Shown here one piece after another: positions 55,059-64,000 of a DNA stretch of 64,000 bases. Numbering within the stretch: the stretch's first letter is position 1; each line of letters opens with the position of its first letter. A program made the position numbers and the translations under genes. The notes beneath the pieces are model-generated. The model searched no databases. It was not told the origin of the DNA and saw only the letters and a list, made by a program, of their open reading frames with translations. Source of the stretch: an uncultured Acidimicrobiales bacterium (lineage in GTDB: Bacteria; Actinomycetota; Acidimicrobiia; Acidimicrobiales; SHLQ01); the NCBI GenBank assembly GCA_938038815.1, contig CALHTF010000028.1, forward strand, positions 38,724-102,723, read 5' to 3'.

Positions 55059-57947
55059 CTACTGGAACACCCAGCGGCCAACCGTTCCGCCGACTAAGTC
55101 GACAAAGTAGAGGTTCCCGTCCGGGGCCTGCTTGATCTGCACAACATCCTCGACACCCGTGGCAAAGGTCTCAACGGTTGACACCTCGCCGGCGGCGGTA
55201 AAGGACATGTTCCACACCGTGCCGGATACGAAATCGACGAAAAAGAGATCCCCGTCATAGCTCGACGGGTACACATCGCCGCGATACACGTCGCCAAGAA
55301 TCAGGGCGTGCACTCCTGGATCGTTGTGACTCAACCCGTACATCGGCGCGGTTGCCGGGTCGCCGCTCGCATAGAACGCGATCGCTTCCGGTAGATCCTG
55401 ATAGTTGGGCGTCCGCACGCTCGTCCCATCGCCGCCCTCAAAGAACGGCCAGCCAAAGTTGGCACCGGCGGCGCTCGAGTTCACCTCTTCCCATCTCCCC
55501 CATCCAAGATCGCCAACGAAGAGCTCCCCGGACACCGGATCTATGGCGATCCGGAACGGGTTGCGAAAGCCGTAGTGGTACACCTTGGAACGGTTCGCAT
55601 CGGGGTCACCGGAAAAGAACGGGTTGTCAGGCAGACCCTCACCGGTCAAGGCGTCGATTCGCAGGACCTTGCCACTCAGGTTGTCGATATCTTGCACCCG
55701 CACCGCTCGCGCATCGGCGGTGTTGTAGCTCGCGCCGTCCCCAATCGAGACATACAGCGACCCATCGGAGCCGAAGTCGACGGCTCCCACCGAATGCGAC
55801 TCGCTGTCGGTGGCAATGAAGTCCTCAACGTTCGTACCGTCGGGATTGAAACCACCCGGTGGCTCGTCGAAGTCGTCGGTGCTGTTGACGAACCCGTTGA
55901 AGTTGTTCCATGTGCTGTTTTTCCCGAGCAGTATCACTTCGCTGCCGGGCACGGCCGTTGTGTAATCGGTGGCAGCATCTGCGGTAAACCGGATCAGCCG
56001 ACCAGCCCGATTGCCGGTGCCGTCCGGTCCGGCCAACCCAGAGTGGTTGTATACCTCAGGCGGATCGTAGGTGAAGAGCAGATACACGTAGGGGTGATTC
56101 GCGAAGTCGGGATGCACGGCAAGGTCCATGAGGCCCCGATCGCGAGAGAAGTTGACCATCGACCTGATGTCGATGAACGGGGTCGACGCCAAGACCCCGT
56201 CCTTGACCACCTCAACGATGCCATGCCGCAGTGCGACATACATGTTGGAACTGTCGGGGGTCCAAGCAAGCGAAATCGGGCGATTCAGGCCGGGAACCAC
56301 CGTCTGCGTTGAGAGCTCATCACCGGGCGGAAAGCCGGGGTCCGGCGCAGCAAACAGTTGGCTGGTGGGTACGATCTCGAACCCCTGGCTCGCGCTCGAC
56401 CACCACAGTCGCGCCTCGGCGTCGAGGTTCTCGTCGAAGTACTCCATACGAACTTCATGCTTCACACCAGCTTCCAGCAACACCTGACCCGAATGGTCGG
56501 TAGCTGGTTGTGGTTGCCATTGGTCGATGACCAACTGGCCGTCGACCCACAGGCGAACCCCGTCGTCGGTTCTGGTCCTAAACGTGTACGTCTCGCTGTA
56601 GCGGGGCTCGATGTGACCCGACCAGCGCACCGTGAAGTTGTCGATCCCCATACCGGTGGCGGGAGCGCCGCGCGCCCAGTCGAAGTTCACCGTGGGGTCG
56701 ACGCGGGCGACAAAGCGATCGGTGAAGTTCGCCCCGTCGTAGTACTCACCGAGGAGTCCGTCGCCATCGGTCGAAACCGAGTCGTTGTCGTCGATCGTTA
56801 TCGTCGCGGTCCGAGGCGCAAGCAATTCGCCCGACCCGGTCGGGTTCTCCACGACGAAGGTGATCTGCTCGTCGCTCTCGGGTTGTTCGTCGTCGGTCAC
56901 CGAGATCGAAACCGACCGGACACCGGTTTCTCCGTCGGCCCAACGTACGGTCCCACTTCGGGCCTCGTAGTCCTGCCCGGCCACCGCGGTTGCGTCGACG
57001 GTGTTGTACTCGAGCGTTGTTTCGCCATCGGAACCGTTGGTGCGAGCAATTTCCACCAGGATCGTCCCCGCCCCTTCCGAGACGCGGTAGTCGGCCGACA
57101 CCAGTCGAAGTTCACCGCCCGACTCTTCCCCCTGTCCGTAGTGGAAATAGCCGTTCGCATGGAGGGTCTCGGAGTTCTGGAATCCCGCAACGATGCCTTG
57201 CCCGTCAACCCACGTGCCGGTCGAAAACACCGAATCGGCTTCGGTCTGGTACGTGGCTCCACCGATCTCTGCGTAGTCCACGATGAGGTTGGTATCGATC
57301 CCCTGCGCTGGTTCGTAGCGGTCGTTTATGTACTCGACCTTCACCTGATCATCAGTCACGGTGCCCGAAGCTGTGTGCTGAAAGATCTGAAACGCAGGTG
57401 TCATCGTGAACGTCGCAACGACAGCCTCATCCACCTTGAGTTGAAACTGTTCTCCTCCATCGGTGCCACGAGCCCGCACGTTGATCGTTGTCGACGTATC
57501 GCAGTTCAGCGCAGTCGCAATGTTCACACAGCTGTTCGTTCCAACCCCGCCGTCGGCCACAAGGTCCGTGAACCCAGCCTTGTTGTTTACGATGGCGTCA
57601 TCGCCGGCGCCTGCATCGATGGTAATGGGACCGGCGTTGGTAAAGCCGTCGAACGCCGAGACACAGATGATGTCGTTCCCGCCGAGCGAATTCACCGTCA
57701 CCGGTCCATTGGCCACGATGATGACGTCGTCACCCGGGGTACCGAAGTATGTCGACCCGTCAGGGGGATCGTCTTCGCCCCAACCAAAACCAAGATCGGC
57801 TACCTGTCCATCACAAATCCGCAACGACTCAATGGTCGCCAGCGATGGCACGTACTGACAAGCGCTCACCAGTAGAGCAAGGACGAGCCCGATAGGCACC
57901 ATCGCCTGGGACCCCAAAGAACCCGTGTTCCGCCGCCACATTGTCAT
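55059..57947 (-). CDS. multidomain lipoprotein with PA14, Calx-beta and PQQ-type sugar dehydrogenase domains
   Basis: 962 residues. Signal peptide with lipobox LVSAC (Cys30). In order: RTX-like calcium loops (69-125: GGNDIICV, GAGDDAIV), a carbohydrate-binding-like domain (about 155-270), a Calx-beta domain (about 282-390, DYEARSGTVRWADGE), a PA14 domain (about 397-530, GLLGEYYDGANF), and a glucose/sorbosone-dehydrogenase beta-propeller (about 545-962: PRPISLAW-like NRPISLAWTPDSSN, VHPDFANHPYVYLLFTY, FGSDGSLYVSIGDG, HYGFRNPFRIAIDP). Likely a cell-surface enzyme that oxidises or binds carbohydrate; PQQ dependence is inferred from the family. Confidence 0.82.
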   Translation of the reverse strand: MTMWRRNTGSLGSQAMVPIGLVLALLVSACQYVPSLATIESLRICDGQVADLGFGWGEDDPPDGSTYFGTPGDDVIIVANGPVTVNSLGGNDIICVSAFDGFTNAGPITIDAGAGDDAIVNNKAGFTDLVADGGVGTNSCVNIATALNCDTSTTINVRARGTDGGEQFQLKVDEAVVATFTMTPAFQIFQHTASGTVTDDQVKVEYINDRYEPAQGIDTNLIVDYAEIGGATYQTEADSVFSTGTWVDGQGIVAGFQNSETLHANGYFHYGQGEESGGELRLVSADYRVSEGAGTILVEIARTNGSDGETTLEYNTVDATAVAGQDYEARSGTVRWADGETGVRSVSISVTDDEQPESDEQITFVVENPTGSGELLAPRTATITIDDNDSVSTDGDGLLGEYYDGANFTDRFVARVDPTVNFDWARGAPATGMGIDNFTVRWSGHIEPRYSETYTFRTRTDDGVRLWVDGQLVIDQWQPQPATDHSGQVLLEAGVKHEVRMEYFDENLDAEARLWWSSASQGFEIVPTSQLFAAPDPGFPPGDELSTQTVVPGLNRPISLAWTPDSSNMYVALRHGIVEVVKDGVLASTPFIDIRSMVNFSRDRGLMDLAVHPDFANHPYVYLLFTYDPPEVYNHSGLAGPDGTGNRAGRLIRFTADAATDYTTAVPGSEVILLGKNSTWNNFNGFVNSTDDFDEPPGGFNPDGTNVEDFIATDSESHSVGAVDFGSDGSLYVSIGDGASYNTADARAVRVQDIDNLSGKVLRIDALTGEGLPDNPFFSGDPDANRSKVYHYGFRNPFRIAIDPVSGELFVGDLGWGRWEEVNSSAAGANFGWPFFEGGDGTSVRTPNYQDLPEAIAFYASGDPATAPMYGLSHNDPGVHALILGDVYRGDVYPSSYDGDLFFVDFVSGTVWNMSFTAAGEVSTVETFATGVEDVVQIKQAPDGNLYFVDLVGGTVGRWVFQ

Positions 57948-58027
57948 CGCCTACCCGCCGAGAAGGTTGATTTGTAATCGTGCTCCTATCGACAGGACCG
58001 CGAGTGGATCAAGCCAAAGTCTGCGCG

Positions 58028-59059
58028 CTACCCATCCAACCGAAATTCCAGCACGGTAAATGCACCAAGCCCATCGGGGGCGAGGAGGGCTTCGCTTTCG
58101 GCGATTCGGCTTCGGGCTTTTAGGGCGACGAGGTCGCCGATGTGGGCTCGCTCGGCCCACACCTTCTTGCCTTCGGCCACCAACTCCTCAATCCCGCATC
58201 GGCGCAAGAAGTCGGCCTGGGTCGAAACGGCCGGCGCGCCGATCGTGGTGATCTGGTCGAGCGGCACCTGGGTAGTGATGTCTTGGCTTCCCGGAGCATC
58301 GAGCGGATGGGTTCCGACCTCGTTCCCCCGGTAGGTCCGAATCCACCGAGACTCGTCGGCGGCAATCATCTCGTCGATCGGTGTGCAGTAGTCGAACAAC
58401 AACAGACGCGACGTTGCCGCGTCGAGCGCATCGGCTATCCATCGCCGAGCACCTACGCATAGCGGCAAGCGAACACCATTGGGGGCATCGGGCAGATCGG
58501 GGTCGGCGGGCACCAGTACTTCGACCAACTCGCCTGCGGTTTCGCCAACCCGCACCTCGTGCCATGCCCCGTCGTGGCGCTCGTAAACGTCGAACGCCAG
58601 GTTGTCGAGCAGCTCGTTCGCCAGCACCACCGACACCTCACCGTCGAGGTCGCCCACTTCGGCAATCGAGGTGACCCAGTCCGGGTGTTGCTCGCGCTGC
58701 AGTGGCCCGCGTTCGACGGCGAAGTACGTCAAGGCATCGCCACACCGTGGTGCTGCGGCGTTGATGGTTCGGGCCAAGGTTCCCGGGCCCGCGCCGACCT
58801 CGGCCACCACAAACGACGGCGGCCGGCCGAGCGAGGCCCACACCTCGTCGAGGTAGTTGGCGATGCACGCGCCAAACAGCGGCCCGACCTCGGCGCTGGT
58901 TACAAAATCGCCCTGCCGGCCGGCTTGGCCGCCCGAGCAATAGAACCCGTCGACCGGGTCATAGAGCGCAATGTCGAGATAGTCGCTGTAGCAAAGCGGA
59001 CCATCGGCCGCGATCTTGGCGAGAAGGCTACCGATCAGCGGTGAGTTCCCCGGGGGAAT
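58028..59059 (-). CDS. midA: MidA/NDUFAF7-family SAM-dependent methyltransferase, probable ATT start
   Basis: 343 residues if started at ATT 59059. GTG 58843 is the first standard start, but in-frame sequence upstream of it clearly encodes the family N-terminus: YSDYLDIALYDPVDGFY, then GRQGDFVTSAEVGPLFG. GGAGG lies 5 nt before the ATT and overlaps the nuoN stop. A CTG at 59038 is an alternative. The SAM site EVGAGPGTLARTI and ANELLDNLAFDVYE follow. NDUFAF7, the human homologue, methylates an arginine of complex I subunit NDUFS2 (NuoD homologue) during assembly, so its position after nuoN makes sense. Ends 80 bp before the next gene. Confidence 0.85.
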   Translation of the reverse strand: MPPGNSPLIGSLLAKIAADGPLCYSDYLDIALYDPVDGFYCSGGQAGRQGDFVTSAEVGPLFGACIANYLDEVWASLGRPPSFVVAEVGAGPGTLARTINAAAPRCGDALTYFAVERGPLQREQHPDWVTSIAEVGDLDGEVSVVLANELLDNLAFDVYERHDGAWHEVRVGETAGELVEVLVPADPDLPDAPNGVRLPLCVGARRWIADALDAATSRLLLFDYCTPIDEMIAADESRWIRTYRGNEVGTHPLDAPGSQDITTQVPLDQITTIGAPAVSTQADFLRRCGIEELVAEGKKVWAERAHIGDLVALKARSRIAESEALLAPDGLGAFTVLEFRLDG

Positions 59060-59060
59060 C

Positions 59061-60593
59061 TCAGCCTCCGGCGAGCAGCGTTACGTCGGTGAAGTGCGAC
59101 ACCGCTCCGGGTAGGAAGCCAAAGACCAGGGTCGTCACTACGGTCAGAACCAACGCAGCGTTCAGCGACGGTGGAATCCGGATCGGGGTGAGATCGCCAT
59201 CGGGCGCATCGTCGGCCCAGATACGGCGAGCGATTGCGGCGTAGTAGTACAGCGCGATCACCGAGTTGAGGGCAATGGCCACACCGAGCAGAACCGCCCA
59301 GGTGCCACCGGCACCAATCACGGCAAAGAAGATCTCGAACTTGGCGAACCAACCACCGAGCGGCGGGATACCGGCCAACGCAAACAGGAACACGGTCATC
59401 GCTACGGCGAGCCCGGGTGCGTAGTGGAACATGCCGTTCATCGACTCGACCGACGTCGAGCGGGTCTTGCGAGCCGCCGCCAGGATTACCGCGAACACGC
59501 CGAGGTTCATGGCGGCATAGATGGCCAGGTACGCAACGATCGAGCTGAGCGTATTGTCGCCTTCGAGCTCGGGGCCAGCGACGGCGAGCGGCGCCAAGAT
59601 GTAGCCCGCCTGGGCGACACCGGAGTACGCCATCAGGCGAACAACGTCGGTCTGGCGAAGGGCGATCAGGTTACCGATGGTCATCGAGCTAACGGCGAGG
59701 ATCCACATCAACGGCTGGAACACATCGGCCCGAGCGTAGAACCCGAGGTACACCAGCTGCACAAGAGCAACGAAGCCGGCGATCTTGGAAGCAACCGCCA
59801 AGAAGGCGGTTACGGGGATGGGAGCACCGGTGTAGGTATCGGGAGCCCAGTTGTGGAACGGGAAGGCCGAGACCTTAAAGGCGAAACCAACAATGGTGAA
59901 GATGATCGCCATGGTGATGATCGGGGTCGAGCTGGAGAGCGCGTTACCCGAAAGCGGGTCCGAGCTCAGGGCGCTGTTGACTCGGGTGAGGATGGTCTCG
60001 CCGCTCAAACCGAACAGCACCGACATGCCGTACAGCATGATGGCCGACGCAAAGACACCCATCAGGTAGTACTTCAGGCCTGCTTCGTTGCTTCGTAGGT
60101 CACGCTTCTTCCACGTGGCCAGCATGTAGCTCGGGATCGACAGCAGCTCGAACGCCACAAAGATGGTGATGAGGTCGCGGGCCGAAGCCATCACGACCAT
60201 GCCGAGGATCGAGGTGATGAGCAGGCTGTAGTACTCGTTCTCCCAATAGTCGCCTTCGGCGATGTAGTTGGTCGACAGCAAAACAACCACGTAACCCGAC
60301 AACAAGAAGACAGCCTTCATGACCAAGGCAAAGTCATCGACCACATACGCGCCGTTGAACAGGGTGCGGTCGGCGCCGTCCCACGCCAAGGTAAGGATCG
60401 GCACCATGGTGGCGAGCAGCGCAATACCAGCGAGCGCCGAGGTCAGCTTGCGTCCGCGCTCCAAGTAGATGACATCGAGCAGGGTCAGCAGGGCGCCAAA
60501 GGTCAGCAGGACAAGTTCGGGCGCGACTGCATGCCAGTCGATTGCCGGCCGGTTGAAGGCCAGCACGTCAAGAGGGAGGGCGGCGAAGTCCAA
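59061..60593 (-). CDS. nuoN: NADH-quinone oxidoreductase subunit N
   Basis: 510 residues, about 14 TM helices, Na+/H+-antiporter-like subunit of respiratory complex I. Visible are SARDLITIFVAFELLSIPSYML, the conserved charged TM Lys/Glu segments, and FAGIPPLGGWFAKF-like LAGIPPLGGWFAKFEIF. Stop TGA is followed at once by the midA start region. One base separates its start from the nuoM stop. Confidence 0.95.
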   Translation of the reverse strand: MDFAALPLDVLAFNRPAIDWHAVAPELVLLTFGALLTLLDVIYLERGRKLTSALAGIALLATMVPILTLAWDGADRTLFNGAYVVDDFALVMKAVFLLSGYVVVLLSTNYIAEGDYWENEYYSLLITSILGMVVMASARDLITIFVAFELLSIPSYMLATWKKRDLRSNEAGLKYYLMGVFASAIMLYGMSVLFGLSGETILTRVNSALSSDPLSGNALSSSTPIITMAIIFTIVGFAFKVSAFPFHNWAPDTYTGAPIPVTAFLAVASKIAGFVALVQLVYLGFYARADVFQPLMWILAVSSMTIGNLIALRQTDVVRLMAYSGVAQAGYILAPLAVAGPELEGDNTLSSIVAYLAIYAAMNLGVFAVILAAARKTRSTSVESMNGMFHYAPGLAVAMTVFLFALAGIPPLGGWFAKFEIFFAVIGAGGTWAVLLGVAIALNSVIALYYYAAIARRIWADDAPDGDLTPIRIPPSLNAALVLTVVTTLVFGFLPGAVSHFTDVTLLAGG

Positions 60594-60594
60594 A

Positions 60595-62208
60595 TCAGCC
60601 TCCGGCCACTTCGATGTCGAATACCGCAGGACAATCGGCGGCGGTCAGATCGGCTTTGTCTTCGATCAGGCACGGATGCAGCGACTTCTCCACCGCCGGG
60701 TCGCTGGTCTTGAACAAGAAGTTCGGGTACACGCCGAGAACAACGATGAGGATAAGCATCGGCGCCCAAGCGACGTATTCGAACTTGGTGGCGTCGTGGA
60801 TGTGCGGATCGTCGACGAATTCGTCCGACGGAGTACCAAAGGCGGTGCGCTGAAGCAGCCACAGCAGGTAACCAGCAGCGAGCACGGTACCGACAGCGGC
60901 GATAACCATGTACACCCGGAACAGGGTGGTCGAGACGCCGTTGGCTGGCTGGTAGGCCGACAAGATGGCGGGGAACTCGCCCCAGAACCCGGCCAGGCCC
61001 GGCAGACCAAGCGACGCCATGGTGGCAAAGCCGAGGATCCAGCCCATGCGAGGAGCTTGGAGCAACAGACCGCCGAGGCGCTTGATCTCCAGGGTGTGGT
61101 AGCGATCCTTGATCGAACCAGCAACGAAGAACAAGATGCCGGTGATCAGGCCGTGAGCGACCATGCCGAACACCGCGGCGTTGATGCCAAAGGTGGTCAG
61201 GGTCGAGATGCCGAGCATTACGAAGCCCATGTGGGCCACCGACGAGAACGCAATAAGGCGCTTCATGTCGGTCTGGGCCAGACAGCCAAGGGCACCGTAG
61301 ATGATGCCGATGACGGCGAGCAGACCAATCCACGGGGCCCACTCAACGGCAGCTTCGGGAAGGATCGGGATGGCGATGCGGATGAAGCCGTAGGTACCGA
61401 GCTTCAGCAGAACCGCCGCCAGGATGACCGAACCAACGGTCGGCGCTTGGGTGTGAGCGTCGGGCAGCCAGGTATGGAACGGGAACATCGGGACCTTGAT
61501 ACCGAAGCCCATGAACATGCCACCAAAGATGAGCAAGCCAGCGTTACGGCTGAGGTTTGCGCCACCCCAGTCGGTCAGGGCCTGGATGTCGAAGGTACGC
61601 AGTGCGGTTCCGTCAGCGCCTTCGGCGAGGAAGAACAGCGACAGGAAAGCCAAGATCATCAGAGCCGAACCAAACAGCGTGTACAGGAAGAACTTCAGCG
61701 ATGCGTAGCGACGATCCGGTCCGCCCCAAACCGCAATCATGAAGAACATCGGCAGAAGCACAACCTCGAAGAACACGAAGAACAGAATCAGGTCTTCGGC
61801 GACGAAGGTTCCGATCATTCCGGTTTCAAGGATCAAGATGAGGATCAGGAACGCTTTGGGGTTGTGCGGCTCGGGGAAGTGATCCCACGAGTAGATGATG
61901 CACAGCGGCACCACGAGCAGGGTCAGCAAGATCAGCGGCAGCGCCATGCCGTCGATGCCGACGATGTAACGACTGTTGATCACGTTGATCCAGTCGGTGC
62001 TGTAGTTGAACTGCATCTCGCCCGAGTTATCGAAGTCGAACTCGGTGAGTAGGTAGAAGGTTCCGAACAGGAACAAGCCACCACTTACCGCGAGCGCGAT
62101 CGCTTTGTGAATCGCGTCGTCGCCTCGTGGTATCGCCATCATGACCAACGCGCCGACAAGCGGTGCGAAGGTGAGCACGCTGAGTACCCAGTTGTTGTCG
62201 TAGTCCAT
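60595..62208 (-). CDS. nuoM: NADH-quinone oxidoreductase subunit M
   Basis: 537 residues, about 14 TM helices. Proton-pumping antiporter-like subunit of complex I. FEVVLLPMFFMIAVWGGPDR, FGIKVPMFPFHTWLPDAHTQ, SSVAHMGFVMLGI and LPGLAGFWGEF are subunit M landmarks. Lies between nuoL and nuoN, 16 bp after the nuoL stop. The complex sits in the cytoplasmic membrane. Confidence 0.96.
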   Translation of the reverse strand: MDYDNNWVLSVLTFAPLVGALVMMAIPRGDDAIHKAIALAVSGGLFLFGTFYLLTEFDFDNSGEMQFNYSTDWINVINSRYIVGIDGMALPLILLTLLVVPLCIIYSWDHFPEPHNPKAFLILILILETGMIGTFVAEDLILFFVFFEVVLLPMFFMIAVWGGPDRRYASLKFFLYTLFGSALMILAFLSLFFLAEGADGTALRTFDIQALTDWGGANLSRNAGLLIFGGMFMGFGIKVPMFPFHTWLPDAHTQAPTVGSVILAAVLLKLGTYGFIRIAIPILPEAAVEWAPWIGLLAVIGIIYGALGCLAQTDMKRLIAFSSVAHMGFVMLGISTLTTFGINAAVFGMVAHGLITGILFFVAGSIKDRYHTLEIKRLGGLLLQAPRMGWILGFATMASLGLPGLAGFWGEFPAILSAYQPANGVSTTLFRVYMVIAAVGTVLAAGYLLWLLQRTAFGTPSDEFVDDPHIHDATKFEYVAWAPMLILIVVLGVYPNFLFKTSDPAVEKSLHPCLIEDKADLTAADCPAVFDIEVAGG

Positions 62209-62224
62209 TTGCTTGTTATGCCCT

Positions 62225-64000
62225 CTAGATAACGAAGATCAATACGCCCGCAGCAACGGTTGCGCCTGCGAACAGGTAGGCCGCGTACTGCTGGATTTTT
62301 CCGGTTTGAAGTTTGCGAAGTTCGCCGCCGGTCTCGTTGGAGACCTTGCCGGTGAGATTTACTGCGCCGTCGATGAGACCTTGGTCGAGGTAGCGGTACA
62401 CGGCGTTACCCGTCTTGACCGACGTACGACCCACGGTGTCGACGGTTTCGTCGAGCACGTGCTGGTTGAACCAGTAGACCATCTTGGCGATCGGCCCTTT
62501 CACGCCACCAGCAATAACGGTGGTGTAGAGGTGATCGAGGTAGTACTTCTCGACCAGGAACCGGTGACCAGCAGCCAACAGCGACGACTTGGAGGTCGGG
62601 CCATCAGGGAGTTCGGTGAGGCTGACGCCGAGTTCTTGGCTCTTGCGATCGACCAGCACGAAGTAGTAGTAGCCGGCGGCGAGAACACCGAGGATGCCGA
62701 TGATCGAGGCGAAGATCGCCAACGAGTAGCTCGGGGTTCCGTGCGGGATCGCCGGGAAGTACGCAACACCTGCGGGCTCATAGAAATGCAGGAAGCGTTC
62801 TTGCCAACTCTCAAGATTGCCGGTGATGAAACCGGGAGGCAGGTTGACCAAACCGGCGAGCAGAGCAAAGCCCGACAAGATGACCAGCGGAATGGTGATA
62901 CGAGGACCCGACTCGTGCGGCAGGTGCGCATGGTCGTCGTGGTGGTCGTCGGCGTGGTCCGCGCCATGGCCGTGATCGTCGTCGTGGTGGGGCACGTGGC
63001 GGAACTCACCGAAGAACGTAAGGTAGATGCAGCGGGTCATGTACGCCCCGGTGAGGGCGGCGCCGATGATTCCACCGACCAGCATGAGGGTGTACGAACC
63101 GTTGCCACCGGTGCCACCAAAGAGGCCCCAGCCGCCGGTACCGACCAGGATTTCGTCCTTCGACCAGAAGCCGGCGAACGGGAAGATACCCACGAGCGCC
63201 AACGTGCAGATGACGAAGGTCTTAAAGGTGGTGGGCATGAACTTGCGCATGCCACCCATGTCTTTCTTCATGTCGAAGCTGTGCACCGAGTGGGCGACCG
63301 AACCAGCACCGAGGAACAGGCCCGCCTTGAAGAAGGCGTGGGTGAACAGATGGAACAAGGCGGCGGTCCAGGCGCCAACACCGAGGGCCATAACCATGTA
63401 CCCGAGCTGGCTTACCGTGCTGTAGGCCAAGACTCGTTTGATGTCGTCTTGGACGAACGCCAACAAGCCACCAAAGATCAGGGTGATCATGCCGATCAGC
63501 GCCAGCGGGTTGATGCTCGAACCGTTGATCGAGAAGCCGACGTAGAACACGCCGTACAAGCGGGCGATCAGGTACACACCGGCGACAACCATCGTGGCGG
63601 CGTGGATGAGGGCCGAAACTGGGGTCGGACCGGCCATGGCGTCGGGCAGCCAGGTGTGGAGCACGAACTGGCCCGACTTCGACATCACGGCCGCCATGAG
63701 GCTCGCGGCTGCGACCACCAGCGCGGTGTGGCCGACGGTGCCCTGCACGATGTTGTTGTTGATCGTGATGGTGTCGAAGGTCTCGCCGCCACCGGCCGCG
63801 AAGAACAGGGTGATCATGCCGACCAGCAGGCCGACATCGCCGACGCGGTTCGTGATGAACGCCTTCAGCGCGGCATCGCTGTTGGGCTTCTCTTCCCACC
63901 AGTGGCCGATCAGGGCAAACGAACAGACGCCGACGAGCTCCCAGCCCACGATCATCTGGAGGATGTTGTCGCTCAACACGAAGAAGAGCATCGAGGCGGT
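62225..64000 (-). CDS. nuoL: NADH-quinone oxidoreductase subunit L (5' end beyond window)
   Basis: At least 592 codons; the start lies outside the window, since the first visible residues (LFFVLSDNILQMIVGWELVGVCS) are internal to NuoL. Antiporter-like subunit with the long lateral helix HL expected near the C-terminus. Landmarks: VLHTWLPDAMAGPTPVSALIHAATMV, YSTVSQLGYMVMALG and FKAGLFLGAGSV. A His/Asp-rich loop (62911-62999: HHDDDHGHGADHADD then HHDDHAH) sits between two predicted TM helices. Followed by nuoM and nuoN. Confidence 0.94.
   Translation of the reverse strand, partial: TASMLFFVLSDNILQMIVGWELVGVCSFALIGHWWEEKPNSDAALKAFITNRVGDVGLLVGMITLFFAAGGGETFDTITINNNIVQGTVGHTALVVAAASLMAAVMSKSGQFVLHTWLPDAMAGPTPVSALIHAATMVVAGVYLIARLYGVFYVGFSINGSSINPLALIGMITLIFGGLLAFVQDDIKRVLAYSTVSQLGYMVMALGVGAWTAALFHLFTHAFFKAGLFLGAGSVAHSVHSFDMKKDMGGMRKFMPTTFKTFVICTLALVGIFPFAGFWSKDEILVGTGGWGLFGGTGGNGSYTLMLVGGIIGAALTGAYMTRCIYLTFFGEFRHVPHHDDDHGHGADHADDHHDDHAHLPHESGPRITIPLVILSGFALLAGLVNLPPGFITGNLESWQERFLHFYEPAGVAYFPAIPHGTPSYSLAIFASIIGILGVLAAGYYYFVLVDRKSQELGVSLTELPDGPTSKSSLLAAGHRFLVEKYYLDHLYTTVIAGGVKGPIAKMVYWFNQHVLDETVDTVGRTSVKTGNAVYRYLDQGLIDGAVNLTGKVSNETGGELRKLQTGKIQQYAAYLFAGATVAAGVLIFVI

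Noticed and set aside
58028..58843. midA starting at GTG 58843
   Set aside because: This start would remove the conserved N-terminal part (ALYDPVDGFY, GDFVTSAEVGPLFG) that is clearly encoded in frame upstream.

Overview
The window looks like a chromosomal segment of a high-GC actinobacterium. Class Acidimicrobiia is my best guess, inferred from gene content and codon bias and not proven. Supporting signs are a UvrD2-like helicase with an HRDC domain, the radical-SAM pair TIGR03960/TIGR03936 next to RNase E/G, an ArsC of the LMW-phosphatase fold, MurJ, LprG-like and MidA genes, many GTG/TTG starts, and compact 4-bp overlapping gene pairs. Most genes are housekeeping. There is no prophage, CRISPR array or biosynthetic island, and only one insertion sequence.

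Layout. 0-3.1 kb: xylulokinase and a secreted trypsin-like protease with FG-GAP repeats. 3.3 kb: tRNA-Ala(CGC) with a strong terminator. 3.5-7.4 kb: an iodotyrosine-deiodinase-like nitroreductase and two co-translated soluble histidine kinases, one lacking its phosphoacceptor histidine. 7.6-12.6 kb: a minus-strand run plsY, UAP1-like pyrophosphorylase, moeA, moaA, moaC. 12.6-14.8 kb: FmdB-like protein, an orphan RcpC/CpaB-like protein, and an IS481-like element inserted into a palindromic repeat. 14.8-22.6 kb: tldE/tldD, FlK-like thioesterase, lipoprotein, PAP2-type protein, dxs, HAD phosphatase. 22.6-29.3 kb: UvrD2-like helicase, arsC, CDP-alcohol phosphatidyltransferase, nfuA and a GIDE-LemA membrane protein. 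29.4-36.3 kb: proA, a coiled-coil membrane protein, murJ, pspA, proB, obg.

The most interesting part is 36.3-44.7 kb. The common bacterial order radical-SAM pair, rng, rplU, rpmA, obg, proB is interrupted twice by Flp/Tad-type pilus genes on the same strand. Between rpmA and obg lie six overlapping genes in the order TadE-TadE-TadG-TadE-TadE-TadG, an evident tandem duplication of a three-gene module. Between rng and rplU lies a pilin-like protein whose Flp-type N-terminus is fused to two PKD-plus-'SYW' modules and a polythreonine tail. No secretion ATPase or platform genes (tadA/B/C/Z) occur in the window. The only other possible pilus component is the RcpC-like protein at 13.1 kb.

47.5-64 kb: the radical SAM genes, an alpha/beta hydrolase, a repeat-rich 850-bp intergenic region, acs, mscL, a large multidomain sugar-dehydrogenase lipoprotein, and the 3' end of the nuo operon (nuoL-nuoM-nuoN). 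The nuo genes are followed by midA, a homologue of the complex I assembly methyltransferase NDUFAF7. This midA has no ATG/GTG/TTG start for its full-length frame and probably initiates at ATT behind a good Shine-Dalgarno sequence.
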